Assembly: GCF_024679095.1 (NCBI RefSeq)
Contig: NC_066520.1
Coordinates: forward strand, 17,667,831-17,731,830
Direction: 5' to 3'
Source: Eriocheir sinensis
Taxonomy: Eukaryota > Arthropoda > Malacostraca > Decapoda > Varunidae
DNA length: 64,000 nt
In this document: one piece after another, positions 39,741 to 52,880 of the stretch
Layout of the letters: every line of letters begins with the position of its first letter
How positions within the stretch are numbered: the stretch's first letter is position 1
Program-made: the position numbers and the translations under genes
Notes under the pieces: generated by a model
What the model was told of the DNA's origin: nothing
Database searches by the model: none
The model's input: the letters and a program-made list of their open reading frames with translations, nothing else

Positions 39741-41717
39741 AAGAACATAAGAACATAGGAGTCTGCAAGAGGCCGGTAGGCCTGTACGAGGCAGCTCCTC
39801 TGAACCTAAGGTCCCATATAGCTCCCGTGTATCTAATCCCACCTAATAACGCTGTCCATGAATTTATCTAATCCATTTTTTAATGTGACAATTGTATTGG
39901 CACTCACCACATGACTGCTAAGCCTATTCCACTCATCCACCACCCTGTTTGTAAACCAATTTTTGCCTATGTCCCTGTTGAATCTGAATTTATCCAGTTT
40001 AAACCCATTACTTCGTGTCCTACCGTTCTCTCTTTAACAAAAAAACTTATGTGAATGTCTCCCCATAAGCTTCATCCATTTATAAACCTCGATCATGCCT
40101 CCACGCACCCTTCGCCTTTCTAGAGAATGCAAGTTTTTTCTTTTTTCTTTCCTCGTATGGCAAGTTTTCTCTTCCTCCTCCTCCTCTGCACCGATTCTAA
40201 CATTTTGATATCCATTCTATAGTAAAGTGACCAGAACTGAACCGCATAGTCAAGATGAGGTCTAACTAATGCTAAATATAGTTTGAGGAAGACATCGGCG
40301 CTTCTGTTGCTTACGCTCCTTGAAATAAATCCCAGTACCCTATTTGCTCGATTTCTAGCTTGAATGCATTGTGCCCTTGGACGGAGATCAGAGCTCACTA
40401 AGGCCCCTAAATCCCTCTCGCACCCAGACCTGTTTATGAGAGTGTCATTTAAGCAATAGTTATTTGAGGGGTTGTTCCTACCCACACTCAGAAAACTGCA
40501 CTTCCCTACATTGAACTCCATCTGCCATTTATCCACCCAGTCATACAATCTGTTTAGTTCACCCTGGAGAATACTAGCGTCCTGATCCGACTCAATTACT
40601 CTACCGATCTTGGTATCACCTGCAAACTTACTAACATCACTACTAATTCCTGTATCTAAGTCATTGATATAAATAATAAACAAAAGTGGACCTAATACCG
40701 AACCTTGTAGGATCCCACTCGTAACACATCCCCAGTCAGATCTTTTACCATTAATTTGCACTCTTTGCTTCCTATTGCTAAGCCACGCCTTGACCCAGTT
40801 CAAAACTACCCTCTACTCCGTGAGCCTGTAATTTAAGTAACAGTCGTTGGTGAGGAACTTTGTCAAACGCTTTACTTAAATCAAGATATATTACATCATA
40901 ATTTTCATCTCTGTCAACCTCCTCAAATACTTTAGTGTAGAAGGACAAGAGATTGGTGAGGCATGACCTACCTTTTGTGAACCCATGCTGCGAGTCGTGA
41001 ATTAAGCTTTGTTTCTCTAAATGCCCCCGAATGTTCCTGGCTATTATGGACTCCAGCATCTTGCCTATAACCGATGTTAAGCTAATTGGGCGATAGTTTG
41101 AAGCAACTGACCTGTCCCCCTTTTTGAAAATCGGCGTCACATTAACTACTTTCCATAGGCTCGGCACATAGCCAGTATTTACCGACATCTTAAAGATGTC
41201 GGTTAGCGGGTCACTGAGTACAACACCTAATTCCTTTAATACCCTCGGAAATATCCAGTCAGGACCTGGCGACTTGTTCTTCTTAAGCTTATCTATCTCA
41301 TCCTGAACTACTTGCCTGGTAATGATTATATCCCTCAATTTACCGCCATCCCCGCCCTCGTACACCTGAACCCTTTCCGGTATAGTCATTCGATCCTCCT
41401 GTGTGAATACTGAAAAGAAGTAGTCGTTCAACAATGTACTTAAATTTTCGTAATTTTCTACTAGCTCCCCTGTGTTTGTTTTCAGCGCTCCAATTTTCTC
41501 CCGTGTTTTTGTTCTATACATCTGAAAGAAGCCCTTGGGATTACTTTTCGCCTCATTTGCTACTTTGATCTCATAGTTCCTTTTTGCTATCCTGGTGTTT
41601 TTCTTAACTAATCTAGGTAGTACGACGTACCGGCCCCTGAGATGTGTTTCACCATTCTTCATTTTCTGATAAATTCCCTTCTTTAACCCTATCTCGTGTT
41701 TATTTATGGTGTATTCT
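39741..41717 (-). mobile_element. 5'-truncated CR1-type LINE retrotransposon
   Basis: The element reads on the minus strand from 41717 to 39741. It contains the reverse-transcriptase part of a CR1-group element, a short C-terminal/3' region and a 3' end of repeated TTATGTTC units, which is the 8-bp terminal repeat style known for CR1 elements. CTTTAT occurs on both sides (39735-39740 and 41718-41723) and may be a target duplication, although the inner copy overlaps the terminal repeat. No endonuclease domain is present, so it was truncated at insertion, as is common for LINEs. The identity of the interrupted array on both sides fixes the borders well. Confidence 0.9.
40120..41717 (-). pseudogene. 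CR1-type reverse transcriptase, frameshifted and catalytically damaged
   Basis: Translation on the minus strand shows RT motifs in order: KKNKSPGPDWI, WKVVNVTPIFKKGD, NYRPISLTSVIGKMLE, HGFTKGRSCLTNLL and VIYLDLSKAFDKVPHQ. The frame then shifts near 40800 (one extra or two missing bases) and continues with NWVKAWLSNRKQRVQ, SGILQGSVLGPLLFIIYIND and LYDWVDKWQMEFNVGKC. The catalytic box, normally FADD in this group, reads FAGD (codons at 40615-40626), so one metal-binding aspartate is lost. The C-terminal part leaves frame again near 40190, and a SLERRRVRGGMIEVYKWMK segment lies in a different frame at about 40050-40130. Apart from these lesions the frame is free of stops, which suggests fairly recent insertion. 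Confidence 0.92.
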
Positions 41718-41885
41718 TTATGGTATTGGTCATTGAGGCAATGCTCATGGTCATCGTTTTTCCTCTCTCTCTTAACATCTCTCTTCCTCTTCTCTGGACC
41801 CTTTATCTTCACCCTAGAAGCCAAACACTCTCATCTACTTTTTATTACTACATCACACAGTTATAGTATTGGCCATCGATGCAAC
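41718..41885. repeat. Tandem array, right part after the LINE
   Basis: Continues the unit of 39345-39740 with TATTGGTCATTGAGGCAATG, CTTAACATCTCTCTTCC, CCTAGAAGCCAAACACTCT and CATCACACAGTTATAGTATT. Confidence 0.85.
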
Positions 41886-42336
41886 GCTTTTTTATAGTAA
41901 ACAGCTCAAGGGGCTATAACAAAAGGAAAATAAAAAAAAGCTCGTCCAGCACTACTATAAAAACAAATAGAAACGAACGGCCATAAGAGAGATCAGTGTC
42001 GGATGGAGAGGTTTCTTGGTAGTCCCCTCTGGAATCTGCTTCCCGGGACTTTCCTCCGCTTTGCATCACCTTCCATAACGCAGGTGTCACGGGGTTACAT
42101 CACGTCCTGGCACCGATGACGAGCACCTGAGAGCCATAAGCCCGACATTATCCTCACTCGCACGTGACTAGAACTACGGTCCTTGACATATGCAGACACT
42201 TTTTCGCTCGTCGTCGTCATCCGTGGGTCGTAAAAGCGTGTCTGTGTCACTAGAGCAAAGGACTAGAGCGAGGCGAGGCACCGGAGCTCAGACGCGATGT
42301 TTTGCAAGTCAGGTTTTGTGCACCACGGCTAAGACG
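41886..42336. other. No gene seen
   Basis: Mixed sequence with no recognised feature. Confidence 0.5.
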
Positions 42337-42700
42337 ACAATGTTAAGACTCTGCTTGTTTGATGCCAGATACCCCATAATGGAAAACAGGTCAAGAAGGA
42401 AAACGGACGAATATAATGAAATAGAGCGTGAAGAAGACGACAATGTTTAGAATCTGCTTGCTTGATGCCCCATAACAGTAATAAAGTCAAGAAAGAAAAC
42501 GGATGAGCATACTGAGACAGGGCGTGCAGAACAGTCATTTCGTACTATTTATAACAGTCCCAAGCGATGAATATGATGAGGCATAGGGCGTGAGGAACAG
42601 CAATTTCGTGGCATTTTTGACAATTCTAAGCCGAAGGAGAAAAGCGGACCCGCATAAAGAGACATTACACGAGGAACAGGAACAGTCATTTGAAGTATAG
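42337..42700. repeat. Diverged tandem array, period about 95 bp, about 4 copies
   Basis: Units carry GACAATGTT(A/T)A, CTGCTTG(T/C)TTGATGCC, GTCAAGAA, GAAAACGGA(C/T)GA and GCGTG(A/C)(A/G)GAA words. The later units are more diverged (ATTTCGT, ACAGT, GAGGAACAG). Confidence 0.75.
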
Positions 42701-42739
42701 AGTATTGAAGATGAAGTATAGAAAGGGTTGGAATGCTCA

Positions 42740-43170
42740 GAGAAGTAGAATGAACGAGTACACGAACCCGACACCCTTGCCAACAGTACGTATAAGGAAT
42801 CGTGGAGTTTATAAGGTAATAGAGGAAGAGTTAGATAGCTTAAGGAAAGTAGGGTGAACCAGCACACCTGTCAACCCTTCTAGCTATGCGCATAACGAAT
42901 CGTGGTGTTTATAAGATAACGAAAGAAAAGTTAGATTGCTTCAGGAAAAGAGAGTGAACCTGGACAGTTTTCACCCCTCCTAATCTATGCATGTGAGAAA
43001 TTCTGGGGTTCTTGAGGTAAAAAAGGAATAGTTGGGTTACTTAAAGAGAAATAGAGTGAACGCATGCTCAAGTCAACCTTCTTACCTATGCATATGAAGA
43101 ATTCTGAGGTTCATGAGGTCAAGGAGGAAGATTTGGGATCATTAGAGGTAAATGCATACACCTGTCACCA
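42740..43170. repeat. Diverged tandem array, period about 110-120 bp, about 4 copies
   Basis: Units share AATCGTGG or AATTCTG followed by (A/G)GTT, AAGGTAA or AGATAAC, AAAGTTAGATTGCTT or AGTTGGGTTACTT, AGAGTGAAC and ATGC(A/G)(T/C)AT words in the same order. Confidence 0.75.
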
Positions 43171-44557
43171 TTCCCGGAGGCCTTGAGGTGTAGTGGTTGA
43201 GGTGCATCGTGACCCCTCCACCACGCTCCCCAGGAAGGCGCGTACAACAATGGGTGGAGTGATGCATGCAGTTGTCATCGGTTCTAAGGTCCGCATTCTC
43301 TGACGCTTCCGCCTCTCACAAGAAAATATTTACAAAGGCCACAAAGAATAGTCGGGCTCTCATGAGTTTTTTTTTTTTTCCGTTCATGGTGCAGAAGCCT
43401 TGTCAGATTTTCACTAGGGTCATAAAACTACTCATGGAAATACCTAGAACCTCTACGAAAGCCTTATCAAATGAAAGTGTGTTAGCTACAAAATGTTTAA
43501 TGGTATGGACCTCAGGCTCAGTTTGAACACACCATTTTGAGGCCACTTCAGAAAGCGCGTTGAGTAGATTTTGTGGACCGGATACAATGAGGGTTGAAAT
43601 TAATATGCCCGACCATTAAGTTTGAGGTATTATCAGAATATCAGCAATAGCGTTACTTTTACTCTCCCGAAGAATCCTCGGTTTGTGTCGAAATGCTTCT
43701 TTTTCCACACCATATACATTTATTGCCCGTGGAAAAAGAAGAAAGGGAAGAAAAGAAAGAAGAAGAATGGTCGCCGATAGCTTTGTCTCTAGAGATACTG
43801 TGTTAATGTCCCTTGGAATCGCCTCCCCCGCTGTGCCCTCCCGCCGCCACCACCTGGCTGCTGGCGCCCTTGATGATAACACTCACAGGTTGTGGCGGAG
43901 GCGGCGGCGACGCGACCACAGCTGCCGCCCCCTCTGCCCTGGTCCCCGGCGCCCCACCACCAGCCCGCCAGCGACCAGCTTTCACTCGGGCCGGCGCGCA
44001 GTGTTGCTCTAATGGGAAGACACTGAAACCATGCCGGGGAAGGCCGCGGGGTCACGCCAGGGGGACAGGTTGTACGTGGGTTTTTTCTTTATCGGAAAGT
44101 CAAATAGAAAATGTCACGTCGCTTCTGATTGAAAATGTAGTGTTGTTTTAATGTGCGGAGGACGTTAATTGACCTAGATACGAGTACTGGACATGCTGTT
44201 AACGGAAATGTCGAGTATGTCTTTTGATTGAATTTTATGACATCGCATTTTATTGACTAACGTAATGAATTGAGACTGAGGAATGGAGGAAAAGAGGATG
44301 TGGTTGGCTGATAAATGGAGAACCTTTTTTGTTTATTTATTATTGGGAAACTAGTGAATAATTACACACTTCACCAAAAGGCCTCGTTTAAAATGGTTTC
44401 TCCTTAGACTTCGGCACTTACGTAAGAGTTAACCGCAGCGATTTGTGGAATTTAGTTAAGACCTCGCCTCAAAACTTCCGCCGTAACCGAGTTTTATGCC
44501 GGCAAGGACGAGTCAGCCTCCTGTAGATATGGAAATTGTTCAAAGCTCTTGTTCACC
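43171..44557. other. No gene seen
   Basis: A T run lies at 43367-43379 and a GC-rich patch of CCGCC and GGCGGC units at 43820-43990. Open frames in the patch are low-complexity. Confidence 0.5.
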
Positions 44558-44598
<41 letters not shown>

Positions 44599-44735
44599 CA
44601 ACAGCAGCAATATTTTTTTTTTTTTACTGTTATTGTTATTATTGCCACCGCCACCACAACCATTACCACCACCACCATCACCACCACCACCACCATTACC
44701 TCCACCTCCACTACCACCACCACCATAATAGTCAC
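44558..44735. repeat. (AGT)n followed by a T run and (CAC)-rich repeat
   Basis: About 13 AGT units (44558-44598), a T run (44612-44625), then imperfect CCACCACCA/CCATTACC units to about 44735. Confidence 0.92.
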
Positions 44736-45292
44736 CATTCTTGCCGCAATTAGACGCGTGCCTTTTCTTTCCTGCTAAAGCTTTTCCTTCCATTTATTTT
44801 CCCTCGTTTTTCCTGTCTTAATCTTTCCTGTATTTTCTGGGTCACGCGGGAAACTGTTTTCTTTTTCACTTACTTTGTTTTCGTTTTCTTTCTCTGTTTG
44901 CTTTCTTCGCTTTCTTCACTGCCGCGGGAAGCCATAAGATTTTCACCCTGTGCTTCATACATTCTTAATTAAGCATTACACTAAATTCGCCTTCCTTTTA
45001 GCACTACGGTATGACTATGCGTAAAGCTGAAACCGAGATAAACAATGATAATGATAAATAGAGAGGGATTGATATATTGATTGATACAATAATTTTCATC
45101 TGCTGTAGTGAAGATCTTTGTCATGTTAGAGATAATTAGCGTCTAAAGATAAACCTTTTAGTGCCTTGTTCTGCTGACCTGACCGATAGACGAGACCCTT
45201 ATACTGATGACGGAATTTTCTCTTATTTCAACGCCTATATCGGTGACTGCGGTAGGTTTCAGGCTCAGCAATGGCACTAATACACTGAAACG
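44736..45292. other. 3' flank of the minus-strand gene; no clear poly-A signal
   Basis: Pyrimidine-rich to 44930, then AT-rich. This is downstream of the minus-strand coding sequence. I looked for AATAAA on the minus strand close to its stop and did not find a convincing one. Confidence 0.45.
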
Positions 45293-45681
45293 TTACTGTA
45301 GAGAGGGCGGTTGTAGCCCCTTGTCATTGTCGGAATCAGAATTGTCCGAAGACGAAGTGGCGTCATCGAACACTGCGTCGCCATCCTTGTAGTCGTCGTA
45401 CAGCCAGGCAGCATCGTCGGACATGTCAGTAATGGCCTCAGAGTCCGTATCCGTGTCACTGGCCATGGCATCGTAGTAAGACATTTCGGCGTCATCCGAT
45501 GTTGATTCCGGATCTCCGCCAAGCTCCATCGTCTGCTGATTGGCCGTCTCGGGGGCCCCTCCGCCTTGGGACCCCTCGTTCAGGGGGGCTTCGGCCACCT
45601 CCAGGGCATCCTCGGAGGCAGCGACCCTCGCCGCCACGAGACACGAGCACAGCATCAGAACCTTGAGGAGACTCATGATTT
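45293..45681 (-). CDS. Small secreted acidic protein, unrecognised family
   Basis: The minus-strand frame runs from ATG at 45676 to a stop at 45293 and encodes 127 residues. Residues 1-21 are a clear signal peptide (MSLLKVLMLCSCLVAARVAA, cleavage likely near SED). The mature part is strongly acidic with Ser/Asp/Glu/Gly-rich stretches such as YYDAMASDTDTDSEAITD and WLYDDYKDGDAVFDD, few basic residues and no cysteine. A pyrimidine tract ending TGTCAATTCCAG lies 5 bases upstream of the ATG and would serve as a 3' splice site, so an upstream non-coding exon is likely. I know no family for it. Its composition resembles secreted calcium- or mineral-interacting proteins, but that is only an analogy. 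It lies antisense within the possible 14-kb intron between 34827 and 48841. Confidence 0.7.
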
Positions 45682-47096
<1,415 letters not shown>

Positions 47097-47289
47097 TCAC
47101 AGTGAAAAGAAAGGAAAGCAGGAAGGATTTAAACGATGAGTCACTTTGCCTCTACGCACCTGTCCGTCTGTCTGTCTGTCTACATGAATCTTCCTACCTG
47201 TCAATCTACCTTCTTACCTGCCTTCCTGTCCATCTTACTATATACTTGTCTTTACACTTTCACCTGTCTATCTCTACCTGTCTAGCTGT

Positions 47290-47295
47290 TGTGTG

Positions 47296-47369
<74 letters not shown>
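47290..47369. repeat. (GT)n microsatellite
   Basis: A GT run of about 80 bases with a single TTTG interruption. Confidence 0.97.
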
Positions 47370-47372
<3 letters not shown>

Positions 47373-48255
47373 CATCTTCTAACTTCCTGCTTGAATCCTA
47401 ACATTGATCATCCTTTCATACTTACATGCGGAGGACAAATTCTTATGTATATGTGTCCACTGCACCGATACATGCAGAATACATTAACCCCCCCCACCAC
47501 CCCCACCCCCACCCCCCCACACACACACACACACACCGTAGTTGTTGTTGCTGTTGCGTTATTTTACCCAACCTATTAACCATTCGAAGACTTGGTACAT
47601 TCCCGTGTTTTCCTGTACTCCAAGAAAAAGCAGAACAATGAGATTAAAAGCAACATTACCCATACGCACCTGAGTCTACTTTACATGCTCAAAAACATTT
47701 TCAAAGCACTGTAAATATAGACGTTTGGAATTACGTCTATTCCTCATGTAATTGACTGCTCCTTCGGCCACCTCTTCGGATTCTTTACAGGAGCAGCGAG
47801 TAGCGGCCTTTTTTTTTATTGTTGTTTCCTTTTTTTGTCCCCTTGTGCAGTCTCCTTTGCTTTAAAAAAAAAAAAAAAACATACGCTTTTTCTAACTGCT
47901 ATGCTCACCGGAAAAAAAAAATAATGATAAAATCGACTGCCATTCACTTCAAGCAGTCGACGCGTAATGGATTCACGTGAAGGAACGGAAGCAGGTACAC
48001 GTTCACAACTTTCCCCAAATGCATGCTGACAAAGTAAACGCTCAGGAAATGCTGCCACGTATATTAGAGCACTGAAGGACCATAACCCCACCATGGACCA
48101 TTAGTGTGTGTTGAAAGAGGAGGAAACGCATGTGGGTGGAGTCTTATAGCAGCACCATGTAGCCCTTTGAAGCGTAGAGTGTGTGCATGGTGGGTTTTTG
48201 TACATGTGAAGGAAATGGTGTGGTAGTTTCCCGAGGCAGCGACTTCTGAAGGACA

Positions 48256-48257
<2 letters not shown>
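47370..48257. other. No gene seen
   Basis: A C-rich stretch followed by CA lies at 47488-47536 and a poly-A run at 47863-47879. No recognised domain. Confidence 0.5.

Positions 48258-48323
<66 letters not shown>
48258..48323. repeat. (TG)n microsatellite
   Basis: A pure TG run of about 66 bases. Confidence 0.97.
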
Positions 48324-48324
<1 letters not shown>

Positions 48325-48515
48325 TCAACCATTGTAAAAAGACGCTGGTTGCCCAAGATCCCTGATTCACCTTTTTTCCTGGAATCGTAGACTGGTGCAA
48401 TACTGATAATGTACTGCTTCCTCGGCATTTCCCTTCTTATTTATTATTGGTTATTATCTCCCTCAGTTCCTTAACACGCATAATAATTCACATGTACCTA
48501 ACTCTTGCATTTCCT

Positions 48516-48860
48516 AACAAGTCACATTTTAAAGTTTTAAGTCATAACCCTTTTTTTCTTACCTGTATTTTATAACATGTCATTTTCATTCCTTTTTTGG
48601 GAGAAACTCAAGGGCAGCACCATTTTATTAACAGCCTCATTTCATAACAAGTCACATCTCAGAGTTTTAGGCTTTAACCTTCTCCCGTTTTATTCCTTGC
48701 TACCTTTTCTACCACGTTATATTCTTTCGTTATATTTTTTTTCCTAACACATGCACATCATAACAAGTCACAACCCTCATAACCCCTTTTGTTCCTTCCT
48801 TGCTACCTCTATTATCTAACATGTCGCTCCTTCGTTACAGAAACTCAAGGGCGGCACGAC
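48516..48860 (+). repeat. Tandem repeat of about 120 bp containing a copy of the exon border
   Basis: AACAAGTCACA occurs at 48516, 48646 and 48762, marking three diverged units. The first unit contains AACATGTC, then GGGAGAAACTCAAGGGCAGC (from 48600). The third contains AACATGTC, then TTACAGAAACTCAAGGGCGG, where AAACTC at 48841 is the real start of the phosphatase exon. The first 17 exon bases are thus duplicated 237 bp upstream with one difference. Confidence 0.85.
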
Positions 48861-48984
48861 GGCGGTGGTGGCACTGGTTCGGGAGAAGCGGCTGGTGGTG
48901 GCGTGGCTCGGCGACTCCCAGGCCCTGCTCGTCCGCCGCCGCACCCCCGTCAGGATGGTGGAGCCCCACAAGCCCGAGCTGCCG
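48841..48984 (+). CDS. PPM1F-like: PPM1E/PPM1F-type protein phosphatase, internal exon (KLKGGTT...GDS)
   Basis: Acceptor TTCGTTACAG|AAA and donor CCG|GTGAGT bound a 144-bp exon of 48 codons, phase 0 at both ends. It encodes the PP2C segment with GGTTAVVALV, the strand VVAWLGDSQALLV and VEPHKPE. These match the GTT-ALV and AWLGDSQ-L-EPH(R/K)PE pattern of metal-dependent Ser/Thr phosphatases of the PPM1E/PPM1F (POPX) subfamily, known in mammals to act on CaM kinases and PAK. Third codon positions are strongly G/C, unlike the AT-rich intron. The stretch RRRTPVR before the EPH motif is unusually basic. The rest of the catalytic core is split between later exons and an unlocated earlier exon with DGHGG. 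Function as a phosphatase follows from family membership; the exact orthologue is inferred. Confidence 0.93.
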
Positions 48985-51900
48985 GTGAGTGCTCGGCGAT
49001 ACTTGACTTATTAAACATCGTGCTTAGTCTTCATTAACAATACAGTGGCTGATTTGTCCTTTTTGACCCGTTTTTCAAGACGTGGTTATTTTTTTATATA
49101 ACTTTTTTTTCATGACTATGTTTTTAATATGTCAACATACCTCTGTAAAAGCCCAATACTTCTAAATAACTTTGTCTCGAAAATGTGATTAAAAAACGAA
49201 CAAACTAGCCACATAACTATCAATAAAGACTAACACGACGTTTTAGATATCTACCTTCAAGACTCGTAGGCCCATATTATTATTGTATTATGTGTTATTT
49301 TCACCTGTAGCTTTATGATTTTTAAGGGAATGGAGTAAGAGGTTAGTGGACGTACACGTGGCAACTTTTTATGGGGTTTATTTATTATCTTTCTTCTTTT
49401 TAACATTTAAGAATATATCAAAAAGCCTTTTATCTCTACTCGTGTTTATTTACTAGATTTCGTTCACCTCGACACGCGGTAAATTATGCAGAGTTAATAC
49501 CTAAGTCTGGCTGCACAAGTTACGTCGTATTGTGAGACGTTAATGGCGGTTTTCTTATGCGTATTCAGGGCGTGAATCATTGGGGTCCCCCAAGGTCTCG
49601 AATCCCTGTTATTTGAGATTTATTACTTCCAGAGAGAGATAAAAAAAGAGATCGTCGGAGTCATATTTTCTTTTCAGCAGCCAGACGACCTTCGTCAATA
49701 GAGGCTTGACATTATAACGATCATTCCCGAAACAAATAGTAATAGTAATAATTGTAGTTAAGATAATAGTAATAGTAACACCATCTGCAACAATAATTAG
49801 AAAAAGAACAATGAGAGTAACCATAATAATAAAAACACAACTTCTTTACATCTTTTTGAAGGCTCCCAGTAACTGTTTAGGCGGAGAAAGTAGCTAAGCC
49901 GATCCTGAATGAGGTAATAACTCGTAACAGATTTCTCTAACCTCGCCGCTGGCCGCCACCCGGGAGCCCAGAGTGTCTTGTGGACGCCAGGCTGATGCAC
50001 ACACTCCGCTCTGGCGACTCGTGTGTAGGAGAGTCGCCCCCTAGACACTTGCAGGGCTCAAAGGATAACAGAGACAGACAGGGACAGAAACAGTGAGGCA
50101 GGTACAGAAACAGAGTCAGTACCTGAGAGAAACAGGAATTGAGACAGAAGGAGACAGAAAGGGATATGAACAGACACAGAAACAGGCAGAAACAGAGAGA
50201 AACAAGTATACAGAAACAAAAGAGAAAGAAAGAGTTAAGTAGACTGACATAGGAAGGAAAGAGAGAAGGAGACATATAATCAAACTGAAGTAGGAAGGAA
50301 AGAGAGAAAGGGACAGAGATAACCAGACTAACATAGAGAGGAAAAAGAGAAAGAGACAGATAGATAACCACCCTTAAGTACAATAGGAAGGAAAGAGAGA
50401 AAGACAGAGATAGCGATACTGAAATAGGAAGGAAAAAAGAGACAAAAAGCCTGACTGGAAGAAAGAGACAGTAATCGTTAAGAGAAACAATAAGAGGAGG
50501 AAAACCAACGCTCTTCATTTGACTATAAATCCACACGTATAAATCTTGTTGGGACTTAAATATCGTTACGTGGCAGCTGTTTCGTGGGTTTGAGATCCAA
50601 TGTGAGGGTTGACGAGACTGTGGTTGGGTAGCGATGGGTGGAGGTGACGTGTGTATATGTGGGGGTGTGAAGGGGAGAGGGGGTGAGGAGGGAGGCGAGG
50701 GTAGATAAGAGGGGTGGGGCAGGCTTATAGTACTGTGGAATGGGCGTGGGCGTGTGCGTGAGTAAGGGCGTGAGGAGGAGGAGGGTAGGGGAGAGAGGTG
50801 GTGTGTGTGTGTGAGGGCGGGGGAAGAGGAGAGGACTGGGGCGGGGCGGGGGTATAGAGGGGTAGGGAGGAGGAGGAGGAGGAAGGGGAGGGGCAGGGAG
50901 TACTACGGCAGGTGTGCTCAACCGCCCTTACATCCGGCTCACCTGGATGGCTCTGCTCTGGCAACACTTTTTCATTGATCTTTGTACTACTTTTCCTCTC
51001 GGCTGTTTACTATGTTTTCCCCTACTTGGCGTCAATAGAAATTAAAAGATGAGGAAATACATAAAATAAAGAACATTCAAAGATAAACCAAAAGACTGAG
51101 ATACAGGCATAAACAAGTAAGCATAAACTAAAGGAATATGAATAAAATTGAAAAAGAACAAAACAAAAGACAGACGAAGGTGTTAAGACATGTTGATTTC
51201 CATACTCCCCTTTTTGTTTAGTTTGAAATTCACATTTACCTTCACTAATTATCTTTTTTTTTATTTTCCTGTGCTGGTCTGTCTCTCTGTTTGTCTGTCT
51301 CCCCTTGTATCGACTTCCTCTTTTTACTTAATTCACATTCACTCTTCTTTTTCGTAGAGGAAAATAATACTTTCACTTTTTTTTTCTTGGTGTCACTGTC
51401 TGCCTAACGAGCATGACACATAGATGTATACTTGACTAATATCATACTGTAAGAAATGAACTGATAGGCAAATAGTAGGCGAATAGGTAGATAGACAGAT
51501 AGTTGATGGTATATTCTCGACATTCTAAAACGAGCTTGACATATTGGCGCATACTTGACTAATCTCGCACCGAAAGAAATAAATGAACTGAGGTAGGAAA
51601 GTAGGTAGATGAATAAGTAGATAGATAAAATAGATAGCCAGATAGCAAGAGTCATACATCACGGCAGTCACTATAAATCCAATTCGCCTGCAACAGTAAC
51701 GGGCTGGTGTCATCCAATAGGTCCCTCAAGAGAACCTACCAGCGTAATATAAACAGCACCAAAAAAGATTAGAAAAAAGCCATATCCTCGACATTCTAAC
51801 ATATCACAACCAGGATATGGATTGGAAACGCAAAGGAACTCAAACTGCAGTCTCTCTTCCTCTTCCTCTCCTTGAAAAAGAAATACGGACTGAATGGAGC

Positions 51901-52114
51901 TTTTTTGTATCGTTTCTATCCGGGAAGCGCGGCTGACTGGTTGCTTCCGCCGTTCCGAGAAGCTGTCATTACTATTTCAAGGGTTCCCAGAGGTGTGCCT
52001 TCGGTTCATGTATGTTCGGCGTAATTATAGTTCTTGGGGCGCTGCGTCACAAATGTCTGGGGATCAAGGACGCGTGTGTCATATTTTCCTCGGTTTTTTT
52101 GTGTGTGTGTGTTG
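48985..52114. other. Intron of the phosphatase gene; no other gene
   Basis: Start of a 5,212-bp intron. AT-rich to 49900. The stretch 50060-50480 is built from AGAGACAGA and AGGAAGGAAAGAGAGAAA units that recur imperfectly. 50640-50900 is G-rich. In 51400-51660, GACATA followed by GATG/GGCG, ATACTTGACTAAT, AAGAAAT(A/G)AA and AGTAG recurs twice about 125 bp apart. Confidence 0.6.
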
Positions 52115-52880
52115 TGGTACGATGAAAGAAAGGTGTTTGATTTGTGTGTTTCTGAATCATACCACTTCCTTTTTGTTTTTACGTGGTGGGGCTCAAAAAA
52201 AAAAGAAGAAAAAAAAGGCTGAGTTGTGTTGTGGTACGATGGAAAGAAAAGGTGTTTGATTTGTGTTTCCGAATCATATGACTTCCTTTTTGTTTTTACG
52301 TGGTGGGGCTCAAAAAAAAAAGAAAAAAAAAAGGTTGAGTTGTGTTGTGGTACGATGGAAAGAAAAGGTGTTTGATTTGTGTGTTTCTGAATCATATCAC
52401 TTGCATTTTGTTTTTACGTGGTGGGGCTAAAAAAAAAAAAGGCTGAGTTGTGTTGTGGTACGATGGAAAGAAAAGGTGTTTGATTTGTGTTTCTGAATCA
52501 TATCACTTCCTTTTTGTTTTTACGTGGTGGGACTAAAAAAAAAAAAGGCTGAGTTGTGTTGTGGTGCGATGGAAAAAGGTGTTTGATTTGTGTTTCTGAA
52601 TCATATCACTTCCGATTGTTTTTGTTTGTGGGACTTGTTTTGTGTAATTGATGAAAAAGGTGTTTGATTTGTTTTTGTTTTTTTAATCATGCCACTACCG
52701 ATTGTTTTTTGTTTGTTTGTTTTTACATGTGATTGATGAAAAAAAGTTATTGTTCTATGTTTTTTTGTGTTACGCCTTAAAAAAAAAAGTTGATTAATGT
52801 GTGTTTCCGAATCCTGCCACTCCCTTTTGTTTTTATATGTAATGGGATGAAAAAGTAGTTTGCTTTCTGTTTCTGCATCA
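52115..52880. repeat. Intronic tandem array, period about 105-117 bp, 5 clear plus decayed copies
   Basis: TGGTACGATGGAAAGAAAAG or variants occur at 52115, 52232, 52348, 52457 and 52562. Each is followed by GGTGTTTGATTTGTGT, TCTGAATCATA, TTTTTGTTTTTACGTGGTGG and an A/G tract of varying length. Progressively more decayed units follow to about 52880. Confidence 0.92.

Noticed and set aside
43803..44055. Possible GC-rich coding exon near 43.9 kb
   Set aside because: All frames are low-complexity Gly/Pro/Arg/Ala runs and no domain is present.
48789..49037. Open frame across the phosphatase exon in another frame
   Set aside because: It overlaps the conserved exon out of frame, is Gly/Pro/Arg-rich because of the GC-rich exon, and has no homology I recognise.
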